DNA of 57,290 nucleotides from Bacteroidota bacterium (GCA_026391075.1 JAPLES010000004.1:1-57290), one strand, 5' to 3'. Positions 25,021-34,155 are shown, counted from the stretch's first letter. Made by a program: numbers and translations. Notes: generated by a model not told the origin, from the letters alone.

Positions 25021-25567
25021 TTATTTACTTGCCGAAAATTCAATTACTCCATTAGTAAGTGTTAAGCAAATTGCCGGTGAGGAATCTTTGTTATAGGCAC
25101 GTAAAGTAATTACGATATCTTCTGTTCCTAAGAAACTTTTCAAATCGGTACCGTGAATATTCAAATCAACTTCGTTTGCACCGGCAGTAAATGCACTACT
25201 GGTTGAAGCTATCATAGTGCCAAGGCCAGAAGTGCTTTGCGTTTTAGCAAATACTTGAAAGCCTGAAATTTTATCCAAGTTAGTTGCCCCGCCTGACACT
25301 CTTACTTTAAATCCTTTCGCTACCACTTTAGAAATTCTATTAAGACTGTAGGTTGTAGATGCAGCAGAAAAAGCAGATTGTAATTGGGCCTGAGTAATGT
25401 TGAAGGAAGTAGTGGAACCGTCAGCCAAAGCAAAAGGCAAGTCAAGAAGACAAAGTTGATTGTCAGTTATGTTGTAAGTAATCACCACATCCTTCTTACA
25501 AGATGTGATTGAAAGCATGCCTCCTAAAACGAAAGCAACTAAATAATACAGGTACTAATTTTTTCAT
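25021..25567 (-). pseudogene. Lipoprotein of unknown function with a frameshifted signal peptide
   Basis: The body (165 residues from an internal ATG) starts MLSITSCKKD, a lipobox without its hydrophobic leader. A start at ATG 25565-25567 supplies MKKLVPVLF in another frame. Removing one base from the ATTATTT stretch at 25541-25549 joins the two into MKKLVPVLLVAFVLGGMLSI followed by TSCKKD, a textbook lipoprotein signal peptide. After correction the length is a multiple of three (181 residues). In the body frame, stop codons lie just upstream, so no alternative start rescues it. The mature part (LDLPFALADGSTTSFNITQA and later beta-rich segments) belongs to no family I recognise. It is either a real frameshift mutation or a sequencing error. 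Confidence 0.7.
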
Positions 25568-25966
25568 GATTTTTATTTTTTGTTGAGGTAAATGTAAGTT
25601 TTGGTTTTGCTTCTCACAAATTAAATTTTGCAACAAGTTAGGTTTCGGAATGCTATCAATAAACCAGTCGGGGGCTTGTAGTTTTTCTGCTTTGCACATG
25701 TGCATTATTCTGTCATGAAATTGCTACAAACTTAGTTTCTAATTTTTGGGTTGAAATGTTTTCTTACTACGTAAATCAAAGCTAAGTCTTTCATACGCAA
25801 CAGGTTTAGTACCTATGATGTTTGCACAGATAAGATTTGTTTCGTGTTGGCATTGTTATAGCCTTATTGTGGAAATGTTGTCAATTCAATAAGTAATGCA
25901 CAACATAATGTAAAAGGAAACGTTTTATTCGTGTATCAAAAATGGTATTCATTTAAACCAACAACC
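25568..25966. other. 399-bp intergenic region with a 12-bp palindrome
   Basis: No convincing gene is seen on either strand. A perfect palindrome, TGCACATGTGCA, lies at 25693-25704, about 130 bp upstream of the lipoprotein start, and could be an operator. The rest is A/T-rich and should hold promoters for the leftward lipoprotein and the rightward small protein. Confidence 0.4.
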
Positions 25967-26110
25967 ATGAAAACTGACACCTCCATGAACTTAATGCTTG
26001 TCGTGTTTTGCGTAGTGCTCATTGGATTTGTATTGCTCAACAGCCGCATGAGCGAAGCGCTCGGTAAAAAACAAGCAGCGTTAGAGAATACAGAAGTAAT
26101 GTTGAAGTAA
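25967..26110 (+). CDS. Small single-helix membrane protein
   Basis: A 47-residue frame from ATG 25967 reads MKTDTSMNLMLVVFCVVLIG and continues FVLLNSRMSEALGKKQAALE. One hydrophobic helix (about 8-25) is followed by an amphipathic charged tail ending MLK-stop. The A-rich upstream sequence (AACCAACAACC) resembles leaders of other genes here. Nothing identifies its function. The clear helix-plus-tail layout and clean start argue for a real microprotein. It converges on the subtilase gene with 14 bp between stops. Confidence 0.5.
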   Translation: MKTDTSMNLMLVVFCVVLIGFVLLNSRMSEALGKKQAALENTEVMLK

Positions 26111-26124
26111 TTTTTTCTCTTCCA

Positions 26125-28002
26125 CTATTTGATGATGGTAACTTTCCTAGTTACCATAGATGTACCAGTATCTAATTTAGCGATGTAAACTCCGGGTGAA
26201 AGCCAACCGGTGGAAACCTGATTGATGCCTTGCGTAATTTCAGTGGTCATCATTTCTTCCCCTGTTAAATTGTAAATTTTCATTACTCCTCTTTCACTGC
26301 TCAATAGCACTTTCATATTTCCGTTGTTCGGGTTTGGGTAAATGTTGAATACTGCTGCTTGCTCCGCATTGGTTATGGAAGATGGCACATAGGACAAGGA
26401 ATACAACAACGCATTGTAAGCATTTACCCTCCCAAAGCCGAGTTCACGGCTCCAAGTTCCATTATAATAAAGTGAATCGTAACCATAACCACCAACCTTA
26501 TCGCAAGAACGTGCGATGATGTTGCGAATGTCTTCGGCACTCCAGTTAGGAAGAATAGAAAGTAATAATGCGCCTATTGCCGCTGCATTTGGACAAGCAG
26601 CCGAGGTTCCATTGAAAGAAACATAATAATTACCACTGGTTCCCGCGCCAGTATTAAATCCTTTGTTCCCTTGCATATCGGTGGTAGAAATTTTTACCCC
26701 TGGGGCACTAAAATCAATATTCACTCCCCAGTTTCCACTCCATGTTTCGCTGCTGCAATCGTTAGCATTTTTGCGTTCATCGCACATAGTTGTTGCATTT
26801 ACAGCAATGGTTTGTGGCAATTTCCCGGGCCAAATAGAACCCGTGCTGTCTTCTTCATTTCCACTGCTGAAAAACATGGCAAGCCCTTTTCCTCCCCGTC
26901 CGGTGGTGTATGCCTGTTGAATAGCATCCTCGACTGGTTGTGTGCCTCCGGGCAACGAAATAATATACTGCTCTGGCAAGCCCCATGAGTTGCTAAGAAT
27001 ATCAGCACCAGCTGCCGCTGCCCAACCTATTGCATTGGCAAAAGCATCGGCTGTAGAAAAAGGAAGAACAGTAGAACCCAAAACGAGATAATAGAAAGTA
27101 CGAACCGGAATTATTTTGCATGAAGGTGCAACACCCGCTACACCTAAACTATTGCCCATTACTGCGGCAACTATTCCTGCGCAACAAGTTCCGTGTCCAT
27201 CTTCAGGATGCGCTGGAGTTGGATAACCATCAGTAGAATCATTGATAGCATCGTAACCCGGAAGCATGTTTACCGCTAAATCAGGATGAAGTGTATCTAC
27301 ACCTGAATCAATAATTCCGATTTTAATATTCGGATTGCCTGTTGTTAAAGTCCAGGCACTATCAACATCCATATCAGCATCAATGCTACCGCTGCCTTGA
27401 ACAAATGTTCCAGTGTTTTGAATATTCCATTGACGATTATAGTAAGGGTCATTGGAACAAACTTCGGGATTCAATAAATAATTTGGCGAAGCGTATTCGC
27501 ACCATCCTTCTTCCATAAAAACAGCACAAAGGTCAACTGTGTTTGTGTGGAGTGTTTTAAAATTCTGCACTCTGAAAAGATTAGGAATGTATTTATCCGG
27601 AACTGCTTCACCTAAATGTTGTTGTTGTAATTTTTGGTGAAGAAGAGGTTCGAAATTTTTGTCTTTCAGTTTTACAAAGAAATTATCAAGCACTCCGCCA
27701 AAGTGTTTTTGGTCTGTAATGAAAAATGAAACGAATTTTATTTCAGGAACTGAAGAAAAATATTTTGTAGCACCATCTACATCGGTAGTGAAACATATAG
27801 TGAGTGTTGGCGAAGGAACATGTGTGAAAGAGTTTACAAAGTTCGATTGATTAATAATGGCCGCTTTTTGCTCGGCTGTTACATTCTTTTCAAAAATTAA
27901 AATAAAGCGGTCTTTGGCTATGCGCGTTTTGTAATCGGTAAAAGAGTTGGCAAAAATGAAGTTGGTAAGCGCTACAAGGAGGAGAGTAAATTTCAATTTC
28001 AT
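26125..28002 (-). CDS. Secreted subtilisin-like (S8) serine protease with T9SS sorting domain
   Basis: The 625-residue precursor has a signal peptide (MKLKFTLLLVALTNFIFANS), an N-terminal prodomain region (about 20-185) and a subtilase domain. The catalytic triad is Asp232 in IIDSGVD, His270 in EDGHGTCCAG and Ser467 in FNGTSAACP; the oxyanion asparagine is Asn382 in SSGNEE. The last ~75 residues form a type A T9SS C-terminal domain: VFNIYPNPNNGNMKVLLSS, IYNLTGEEM and STGWLSPGVYIAKLDTGTSM, then VTRKVTIIK. It should be exported by Sec, then carried across the outer membrane by the T9SS and cleaved. Several cysteines suggest disulfides. Substrates are unknown. Confidence 0.93.
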   Translation of the reverse strand: MKLKFTLLLVALTNFIFANSFTDYKTRIAKDRFILIFEKNVTAEQKAAIINQSNFVNSFTHVPSPTLTICFTTDVDGATKYFSSVPEIKFVSFFITDQKHFGGVLDNFFVKLKDKNFEPLLHQKLQQQHLGEAVPDKYIPNLFRVQNFKTLHTNTVDLCAVFMEEGWCEYASPNYLLNPEVCSNDPYYNRQWNIQNTGTFVQGSGSIDADMDVDSAWTLTTGNPNIKIGIIDSGVDTLHPDLAVNMLPGYDAINDSTDGYPTPAHPEDGHGTCCAGIVAAVMGNSLGVAGVAPSCKIIPVRTFYYLVLGSTVLPFSTADAFANAIGWAAAAGADILSNSWGLPEQYIISLPGGTQPVEDAIQQAYTTGRGGKGLAMFFSSGNEEDSTGSIWPGKLPQTIAVNATTMCDERKNANDCSSETWSGNWGVNIDFSAPGVKISTTDMQGNKGFNTGAGTSGNYYVSFNGTSAACPNAAAIGALLLSILPNWSAEDIRNIIARSCDKVGGYGYDSLYYNGTWSRELGFGRVNAYNALLYSLSYVPSSITNAEQAAVFNIYPNPNNGNMKVLLSSERGVMKIYNLTGEEMMTTEITQGINQVSTGWLSPGVYIAKLDTGTSMVTRKVTIIK

Positions 28003-28090
28003 AAATCGTTTTTTGTGAAAGTAAAAACTAATGTGCTAGAAGCTATCCTGTATTAACACTAAACCAAATTATAAAAGTGAACTTGCCGGT

Positions 28091-28120
28091 TGAGCTTGTC
28101 GAAGCCCTTCGACAGGCTCA
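28091..28120. repeat. Intergenic inverted repeat (CTTCGACAGGCTCA family)
   Basis: TGAGCTTGTCGAAG (28091-28104) and CTTCGACAGGCTCA (28107-28120) pair with one mismatch around a 2-nt loop, followed by GGGTGACA. I recognise this as a widely distributed dispersed hairpin in bacterial genomes. It lies between the subtilase and the broken hydroxylase gene. Confidence 0.8.
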
Positions 28121-28137
28121 GGGTGACAAACTATAAA

Positions 28138-28924
28138 CTATGCTTGCTCAGGCTCTAAAACTTTTGCTCTGCGGTCGCAGATGGCATCAAACTCCTGGTG
28201 GTAGTTTTTATGATTGGTTCCCATCATGCGGTCCCATATATTAAAGTACAGACCGTAATTGCAGTTGACATACTTGTGGTGCATGTTATGATGGGTAGAA
28301 GTATTGTGCCACTTGGAATAAAAGCGTGTGGTAAATCCCTTTCTGAAAATTTCGAAACCGAGATGACCGCCAATGTTCAACGCCAATTGATAAATGCCCC
28401 AAATAAAAATAGCGAGCGGATGTATGGCATTGCAAAAACCATAATGGGCAAAATAAGCACCTGACCAACCGCTTCGAGCGGATGAAAAGCAAAAGCCGCC
28501 CAAGGAGTTGGGTTTACACTTTTGTGATGAATGAGATGCACGTAAGGGTAAACTTTTTTTAGGTGCATAAAGCGGTGACTCCAATAGAAATAAGCATCGT
28601 GAATGAAGATGAAAGCAAAAACAGAAAAAATAAAATAGGCAATGGAATGCTGATGAATGTCGGTGTAAATTTGTGTGTATCCATTTTTTGAAAGATAAAA
28701 ACACAGGTGCCTGCGAAAGTAAAAATGAGCATGCTCGAAAGCGAGAAAAGAATTTCTCTGCGCATGTGATAGAACTCTGGAAATTTTTGTTGAATCTTAA
28801 AACGAAACAACTGCGACTTTAGCAGTACATAAATTATAGTGTACGGAATTCCCGCAAACAGAAAGTAGCGGACTAAGTCCCAACCGAAGTGCTGTAAGTA
28901 TCTTTCAAAAATTTGTGACCACAT
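28138..28924 (-). pseudogene. Sterol desaturase/fatty acid hydroxylase gene interrupted by two frameshifts
   Basis: From ATG 28924 the frame reads MWSQIFERYLQHFGWDLVRY through the first membrane helices. It then shifts at an A5 run (28697-28701) to a frame with IFIHDAYFYWSHRFMH and VHLIHHKSVNPTPW. It shifts again at an A5 run (28434-28438) to GGHLGFEIFRKGF, THHNMHHKYVNCNYGLYFNI and WDRMMGTNH. The histidine boxes HDAYFYWSHRFMH, HLIHHKS and HHNMHH are all present. Adding one T (coding strand) at each run restores a 262-codon frame of family-typical length. It is either a recent pseudogene or carries sequencing indels; nothing else is damaged. It is unlike the intact family member at 14903 in length and detail. 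Confidence 0.8.
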
Positions 28925-28989
28925 ACTTTGATTTTTAAATGAGGGACAAACCAAGTTCAATTTGAGGAATAATCAAAATGCAGAAGACG

Positions 28990-29122
28990 GAAGTCCGATG
29001 TCCGATGTCGGAAGGAAAGACATTGTCATTTCGAGTGGAGGCTTTGCGAAACGAGAAATCTTGTTTTGAATGATTAAGAAATACAAGATGCTTCATTTCG
29101 CAAAGCCTCATTCTGCATGACA
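28990..29122. repeat. TCCGATG tandem and a 40-bp inverted repeat
   Basis: At 28990-29012 there is a GAAGTCCGATGTCCGATGTCGG tandem. Next, 29024-29063 and 29084-29122 form a long inverted repeat around a 20-nt spacer. Both arms contain a TGTCAT start, GAGGCTTTGCGAAA and an AATCTTG/ATCTTG end, with about ten mismatches. The composition (TGTCATTTCGAGT...GAGAAATCTTG) is a repeat type I associate with Bacteroidota genomes. The element fills the divergent promoter region between 28924 and 29203. Confidence 0.8.
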
Positions 29123-29202
29123 GCCGTAATTTGTCTGAACAAAAAATAAATTTCGCGCTCAAAAAAGACTTTGTAGCTTTAGCCAACTAAAACCCATACC
29201 TC

Positions 29203-29586
29203 ATGAGAAAGCTACTCCTGCTCCCGTTACTCATGTTTTCGTTGCATTCATTTGGCGGATGGGAAATGATGCTTTGCGATTCGGTAGATGAAAAAGGAAA
29301 CTGCAAAAACAAAAGCGAGAATTTTACTTTTTCTGAAAACCTGAATGTGACGGTTTTGCTTTCGAATGCATCGGGTTTGCAAACCGAGAAAATTTATTTT
29401 GAAATTTCGCTGTTAGATACCACTACTTATGCCGAAGAACTCATAAGCACCGAAGAAACAAAAACTCAAAGTGCTTCTTTATATACTGCACACAGTATTC
29501 ATTTTACAAAGCGCGGTCACTACGTTATTAAAGCGCGCGACCAATACAAAGACTACATTACTTCGAGAGAGGTGGAAGTGAAATAG
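29203..29586 (+). CDS. Secreted protein of unknown function
   Basis: This 127-residue precursor has a signal peptide, MRKLLLLPLLMFSLHSFGGW. The mature part looks like a small beta-sandwich: NFTFSENLNVTVLLSNASGL, EKIYFEISLLDT, HSIHFTKRGHYVIKARDQYK and ITSREVEVK. Two cysteines (in MLCDSVDEKGNCKN) could form a disulfide. I recognise no named family. It is preceded by the long inverted repeat and ends 1 bp before the stop codon of the convergent delta-60 repeat gene. Confidence 0.65.
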   Translation: MRKLLLLPLLMFSLHSFGGWEMMLCDSVDEKGNCKNKSENFTFSENLNVTVLLSNASGLQTEKIYFEISLLDTTTYAEELISTEETKTQSASLYTAHSIHFTKRGHYVIKARDQYKDYITSREVEVK

Positions 29587-29587
29587 G

Positions 29588-31425
29588 TTACATTTTTATC
29601 CATCTCTTTCGCACACTGCCCTCTTTAGTTTTTATCTCTGCAATGTAAACTCCACTTGGCAGGTTGATGATTGATAATTGATGATTGATTAATGAAGCAG
29701 CAGCCATTACCAAACTACCTGTGGTGTTGTAAATATTTATTTGTTCTAATTCAATGCCGTTGGTTTGTATGAAGAGTTTGTCGGAAGTGGGGTTGGGAAA
29801 GATTGCGAATTGCGGATTGGAGATTGCGGATTGAGAAATGGCTGTTGGTGCAGCAATAATAGTTAACTGACTCATCAGACCGCCTTCGGTTTTAAATACG
29901 TAAAAAGAAGAATCGCAGTAGGTGTTTATACATCCGGTGTTTTCAGTTACTGTAAGGCATACATAATACTGCCCCGGTGTCGAATAAATGTGAGAAGGAT
30001 ATTGAAGAGTAGAAGAATCACCATCACCAAACTGCCATAGATAATTTAAATTGTTACCAGTGCTTTGGTTGTAACCGTAATAAACCCCCTGGTTTGAAGT
30101 ATCCGGATAAACCACAAATGAAGCCATACAAGATGCTGTTGCATCATAGCGCAACAAGACAACGCTGCTGCTATCATATACATAGGACCAAGCAGTACCA
30201 GCTACTAAAATTTTTTCATCGGGTTGTACGGACAGTGCATTTGCTACATCTTCAAATGTGGCTATATTAATAATGACTTTACCATTTGTTCCGAAGCTAC
30301 TATCTATTGTACCATTTGGGTAATATCTTGCAAGTGCAAAATCGTAATTAAACTGCGTACCGGTATAACCTGCCACCACAATTTTGCCATCTGCCTGTAA
30401 TTTTACTGATGTAGCAACATCCCTTATGCTGCCGAAATCTGTAACGACTTTACCCGCATTGCCGAAAGTGCTATCATAACTGCCGTTTGAATTGTATCTG
30501 AATAAAAAAAATCCATATCCGCAATTCCTCCAATAACACCATGAGTTTCGCCAACTAATAAAATTTTTCCATCCGGCTGTACGACCATATCTCTTTGCTC
30601 CTCGTGTGTAGAGTCAATATACGCATTTGAAAAGCCGATATGATTAAAGGTTGTATCTTGTTTACCGTTCGGAAGTAATTTCCAAAGCATAAAGTCATAA
30701 TTACCTGCTGACCGTGTTTCACCTGCAGCTAAAATCTTTCCATCAGGTAAAATAGCTGTGGAGTATAAATGGTCGTAATGTGAACCGAAACCGAAAAAAT
30801 AATAACCAGAAGGACTTGCAAAACTAGTATCTCTTTTTCCAATTGAATCAAAACGGGCTACTAATCCCGTGTAACTACCCGAAGACATATTATAATCATC
30901 ACCGGCAACTACTATCTTTCCATCATTTTGTAAGGCAACTGAATAGGCAATTTCTTTAGCGTTTCCACCAGGTCCAAAAGCAAAGCCAGCACCATTGAAA
31001 GTTGTATCTAAACTGCCATCTGTTTTATATCTGGCTATTGCCATCCAGACGGCCGAGGAGATATTACTATGAGCTTCACCAGCGGCAATAATTTTACCAT
31101 CGGGCTGTAAGGCGAGTGCGTGTATAATGCTGTTAGCAAAAATGGTGGTAACTACTTTACCATTTATACCAAATGTGCTGTCTAAACTACCATTGGTGTT
31201 ATAACGCGCCAAAGCAAATTGGCTGTTAATGCTATTTGAACCTGATGCACCTGCCACAATAATTTTTCCATCGGCCTGTATAAGCATACTGTTTCCGTTA
31301 TTGATAGTTGAATCAAGGTTAGTAATAACTTTACCGTGGGTTCCAAAAGTATTGTCTAATGAACCTGGTTTCGCAAAAGCAATAATTGCTACGAAAGTGA
31401 GAATAATGAGTAATAGGTTTTTCAT
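29588..31425 (-). pseudogene. Delta-60 repeat T9SS-exported protein with one frameshift
   Basis: The gene reads from ATG 31425 (MKNLLLIILTFVAIIAFAKP, signal peptide) through serial delta-60 beta-propeller-like repeats (FALARYNTNGSLDSTFGING; LQPDGKIIAAGEAHS). At an A8 run (30504-30511) the frame breaks. One extra T in the coding strand restores FFLFRYNSNGSYDSTFGNAG and joins it to the remainder (VAGYTGTQFNYDFALARYYP), giving 612 residues. The end has a PKD-like segment (YLWQFGDGDSSTLQYPSHIY) and a type A sorting domain (FAIFPNPTSDKLFI, INLPSGVYIAEIKT). Two stretches of the sorting domain are encoded by short degenerate repeats (29661-29694 and 29801-29839). Without correction the product would lose its T9SS signal. 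Confidence 0.82.
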
Positions 31426-31480
31426 AGTTTAATTCTTATTTTTCGAAAATAACTTTCTTCTTAAAAAATGTGAGGAAGAT

Positions 31481-31522
31481 AAAATCAAAAGCGCGAAGAA
31501 ACTCTTCGCGCTTTTGATTTTT
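31481..31522. terminator. Strong bidirectional intrinsic terminator
   Basis: A perfect 19-bp stem (31481-31499 with 31503-31521, loop AAC) with the GC core AGCGCGAAGA and A/T-runs on both sides. It ends pdxA transcription, which runs leftward with its stop at 31549. Confidence 0.9.
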
Positions 31523-31548
31523 GTATTACTGCTTCTTGTATTTGGCAA

Positions 31549-32601
31549 CTACTCCTTATCCACCAAAACTTTCTCCACCGGATTCGCAATCATCTCGCTG
31601 TAAATTTCGCGATTGCGGATAATATCAATGCCTGTGAAAATAGCTGCGCGAAGCGAATCGCAATTGGCTAAATCTTTTCCCGCAATATCGTAGCCCGTGC
31701 CGTGGTCGGGTGAAGTGCGCACTATGTTTAAGCCGGCAGTGTAATTTACTCCGCTGCCAAACGAAAGTGTTTTGAAAGGCACAAGCCCCTGGTCGTGATA
31801 CATGGCAAGCACCGCATCAAATTTTTTGAAATGCTGCGAGCCGAAAAATCCATCGGCAGAAAACGGACCTACTGCAATGATTCCTTTTTCTTTAGCGCGG
31901 TTAACCGCAGGAGCAATAATGTCTTTCTCTTCTTTACCGAGCAACGAATTATCGCCTGCATGAGGATTTAAACCAAGCACCGCAATGCGCGGCTTGCTGA
32001 TTAAAAAATCCTGCTTCAACGTTTGGTTGAGCACTTCGAGTTTCGCGAGAATTAAGTTGATGTCAATTTTTCCTGTTACGTCTTTTAATGAAACATGATT
32101 GGTAACCAAACCAACGCGCAAATCATCATCTACCAACAACATCATGCTGTTTTCGTTTCCTGCGGCTTTCGAAACGTGTTCGGTTTGCCCTATAAACTCG
32201 GGATGATGCTGACTCATGGAGCTTTTATTTACAGGTCCGGTAACCAGCACATCAATTTTTTTCTCTACTAAATCTTTAATGCCTGCATTCAAACACAACA
32301 TAGCACGCGCACCTGCTTCGGTAGTCAATTGTCCGGGTTGCGGCTGCACGGTTTCGCTCCACACATTTATAATGTTCGGCAATTTCGGATTCAGGTTTTC
32401 TGTATCCTTCACTTCCTGAATATTGAAATTCTGAATTTTCAATTGCTTGGCGTAAAACGAAATCACATTCTTTTGTCCGTAAACCACTACGGAACAAAAA
32501 CGATAAATGCGCTCATCTTCCAGCACTTTAATAATTACCTCTGCTCCAATTCCATTGTAATCTCCCAGACTAATTCCTACTTTGTATTTGTTGTTTTCCA
32601 T
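31549..32601 (-). CDS. pdxA: 4-hydroxythreonine-4-phosphate dehydrogenase
   Basis: PdxA oxidises 4-phosphohydroxy-L-threonine in the DXP-dependent vitamin B6 pathway. The 350 residues begin with YKVGISLGDYNGIGAEVIIK, the family N-terminus (normally GDPxGIGPE; here GDYNGIGAE). They contain the metal/substrate histidine region TGPVNKSSMSQHHPEFIGQT. The C-terminal block FDAVLAMYHDQGLVPFKTLS with GSGVNYTAGLNIVRTSPDHG is diagnostic. It runs leftward after pepA with an 81-bp spacer that carries TTCGCAG repeats. A perfect terminator follows. Confidence 0.94.
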   Translation of the reverse strand: MENNKYKVGISLGDYNGIGAEVIIKVLEDERIYRFCSVVVYGQKNVISFYAKQLKIQNFNIQEVKDTENLNPKLPNIINVWSETVQPQPGQLTTEAGARAMLCLNAGIKDLVEKKIDVLVTGPVNKSSMSQHHPEFIGQTEHVSKAAGNENSMMLLVDDDLRVGLVTNHVSLKDVTGKIDINLILAKLEVLNQTLKQDFLISKPRIAVLGLNPHAGDNSLLGKEEKDIIAPAVNRAKEKGIIAVGPFSADGFFGSQHFKKFDAVLAMYHDQGLVPFKTLSFGSGVNYTAGLNIVRTSPDHGTGYDIAGKDLANCDSLRAAIFTGIDIIRNREIYSEMIANPVEKVLVDKE

Positions 32602-32615
32602 GTTTAGGGTTGTGT

Positions 32616-32678
32616 AGTTCGCAGTTCGCGGTTCGCAGCAATTGTATTACTGTGAACCGTCAACAGCTAACTGTGAAC
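32616..32678. repeat. GTTCGCAG-type degenerate repeat between pepA and pdxA
   Basis: Positions 32616-32638 are three imperfect copies of AGTTCGC(A/G), and 32652-32678 contain related GTGAAC units in inverted sense (GTGAACCGTC...CTGTGAAC). The block occupies most of the intergenic space. Confidence 0.75.
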
Positions 32679-32682
32679 TTCA

Positions 32683-34116
32683 TTAATAATTCTTCAAAAA
32701 ATCTGTAATCAATCGCACGCCTACTGCCGTTCCGTATTTACCACGGTAGCTGTCTTCGTGCATCAGGTAAGCGGTACCTGCAATGTCAAAGTGCATCCAC
32801 GGATAATCGGTAAAGTGTTCCAAAAATTTTCCGGCAGTAATAGAGCCCGAATCTGCACCTCCTACATTCTTAATGTCGGCAACATCACTCTTAATCATTT
32901 CACCGTATTCATCCCACAGCGGAAACTCAATCAATCGCTCGTAGGTGTTATTGGCACTCGCCACTAATTTCTTCTTTACGCTTTCACTGGCAGTTCCCAT
33001 AAATGGCGAACCAATACTTCCTGTTGCCGCTTTTGCAGAACCGGTAAGCGTAGCAAAATCAAAAACCAATTCAGGCGAATATTGTTTGGCGTAGTGAAGC
33101 GCATCAGCAAGAATCATTCTTCCTTCTGCATCGGCATTCAACATTTCTACATTCATGCCGCTCATCATTTCCACCACATCACCCGGCACGTATGCATTCA
33201 TACCCGGGCGATTATCGGTTGCGGGTATCAATCCAATAATATGAACCGGCAATTTCAATTGCGCAGCTGCAATAAAAATTCCTGCCACGGCAGCGGCTCC
33301 GCTCATGTCGCACTTCATCATGTCCATTGAGTTGCCTGTGGGTTTCAAACTCAAACCTCCTGTATCATATACTACACCTTTGCCCACGAGCACAATCGGC
33401 TTTTTATTTTTCGGGCGAGCGGCTTTGTATTCCAACACGGTAAAAGTTGGCGGGTCAATACTTCCTTTGTTGACTGAAAGCAAGCCACCCATTTTCAATG
33501 CTTCAATTTTTTTCTTGTCGAAAACAGTAACACTAAATCCATTATCTTTTCCAGCCTGCTGAATTTCTTTCGAAAGCTGTGTAGCCGTTAAATAGGATAG
33601 GGGCTCGTTAATCAAAGTGCGCGAAAAGAAATTTGCAGCAATAATTTTTGAAAGTTCTTCCAATGTTTTTTTGTCGGAAGATTTTGCATCAACGTGAAGC
33701 GTTGCGAATGATTTCTCTTTCTTGTCCTTGGTTTTGTATTTCAAAAATTCATAGTTGCTGAGTGCCACACCTTCGGCAAATGCAGCCGTCAGTTTTATTT
33801 TGCGCGAAGCATTAAACACCGATGCTTCCTTTATTTTTTTTGCGTTCAGAAATTTATTGATGGCATTACCTGCTTTGCGTGCAGCTTCCAATGCTTTGAA
33901 TTCTTCTTTCGATGCATCAATTTTTGTAATGCTCAAAGTTTTATTTGAAGAAACTAGTTGAAAAAGAGTGTTGCCTTTTTCATCGAAAAACGTTTGTGCG
34001 GCATCGGCATCCTCTTTTGCCAAACCAAGCGAAGAGATTTTTGTAGTGCCATCAATCAAAATTATTTGATGCGGAAACAGTGTGTAATTCTTGCAAATAG
34101 CGAGTTGAATATTCAT
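32683..34116 (-). CDS. pepA: Leucyl aminopeptidase (M17 family)
   Basis: M17 enzymes remove N-terminal residues with two metal ions and assemble as hexamers in the cytoplasm. The N-terminal domain (about 1-165) is variable. The catalytic domain has VLVGKGVVYDTGGLSLKPTG with the metal-binding lysine and aspartate region, MKCDMSGAAAVAG, the signature NADAEGRMILADAL (NTDAEGRL type) and the closing HFDIAGTAYLMHEDSYRGKY. The length of 477 residues is usual. The start at 34116 opposes rsmA, so the two genes share a 51-bp divergent promoter region; a TATCTTAG on the minus strand (34144-34137) is a candidate -7 element. Confidence 0.94.
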   Translation of the reverse strand: MNIQLAICKNYTLFPHQIILIDGTTKISSLGLAKEDADAAQTFFDEKGNTLFQLVSSNKTLSITKIDASKEEFKALEAARKAGNAINKFLNAKKIKEASVFNASRKIKLTAAFAEGVALSNYEFLKYKTKDKKEKSFATLHVDAKSSDKKTLEELSKIIAANFFSRTLINEPLSYLTATQLSKEIQQAGKDNGFSVTVFDKKKIEALKMGGLLSVNKGSIDPPTFTVLEYKAARPKNKKPIVLVGKGVVYDTGGLSLKPTGNSMDMMKCDMSGAAAVAGIFIAAAQLKLPVHIIGLIPATDNRPGMNAYVPGDVVEMMSGMNVEMLNADAEGRMILADALHYAKQYSPELVFDFATLTGSAKAATGSIGSPFMGTASESVKKKLVASANNTYERLIEFPLWDEYGEMIKSDVADIKNVGGADSGSITAGKFLEHFTDYPWMHFDIAGTAYLMHEDSYRGKYGTAVGVRLITDFLKNY

Positions 34117-34155
34117 AAGGTGATTTTTAGAGGCGGCTAAGATAAGAACCGCGTT

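Noticed and set aside
14903-28924. The two fatty acid hydroxylase-like genes as a recent duplication
   Set aside because: Their histidine-box contexts, lengths and remaining sequence differ too much; they only share the superfamily.
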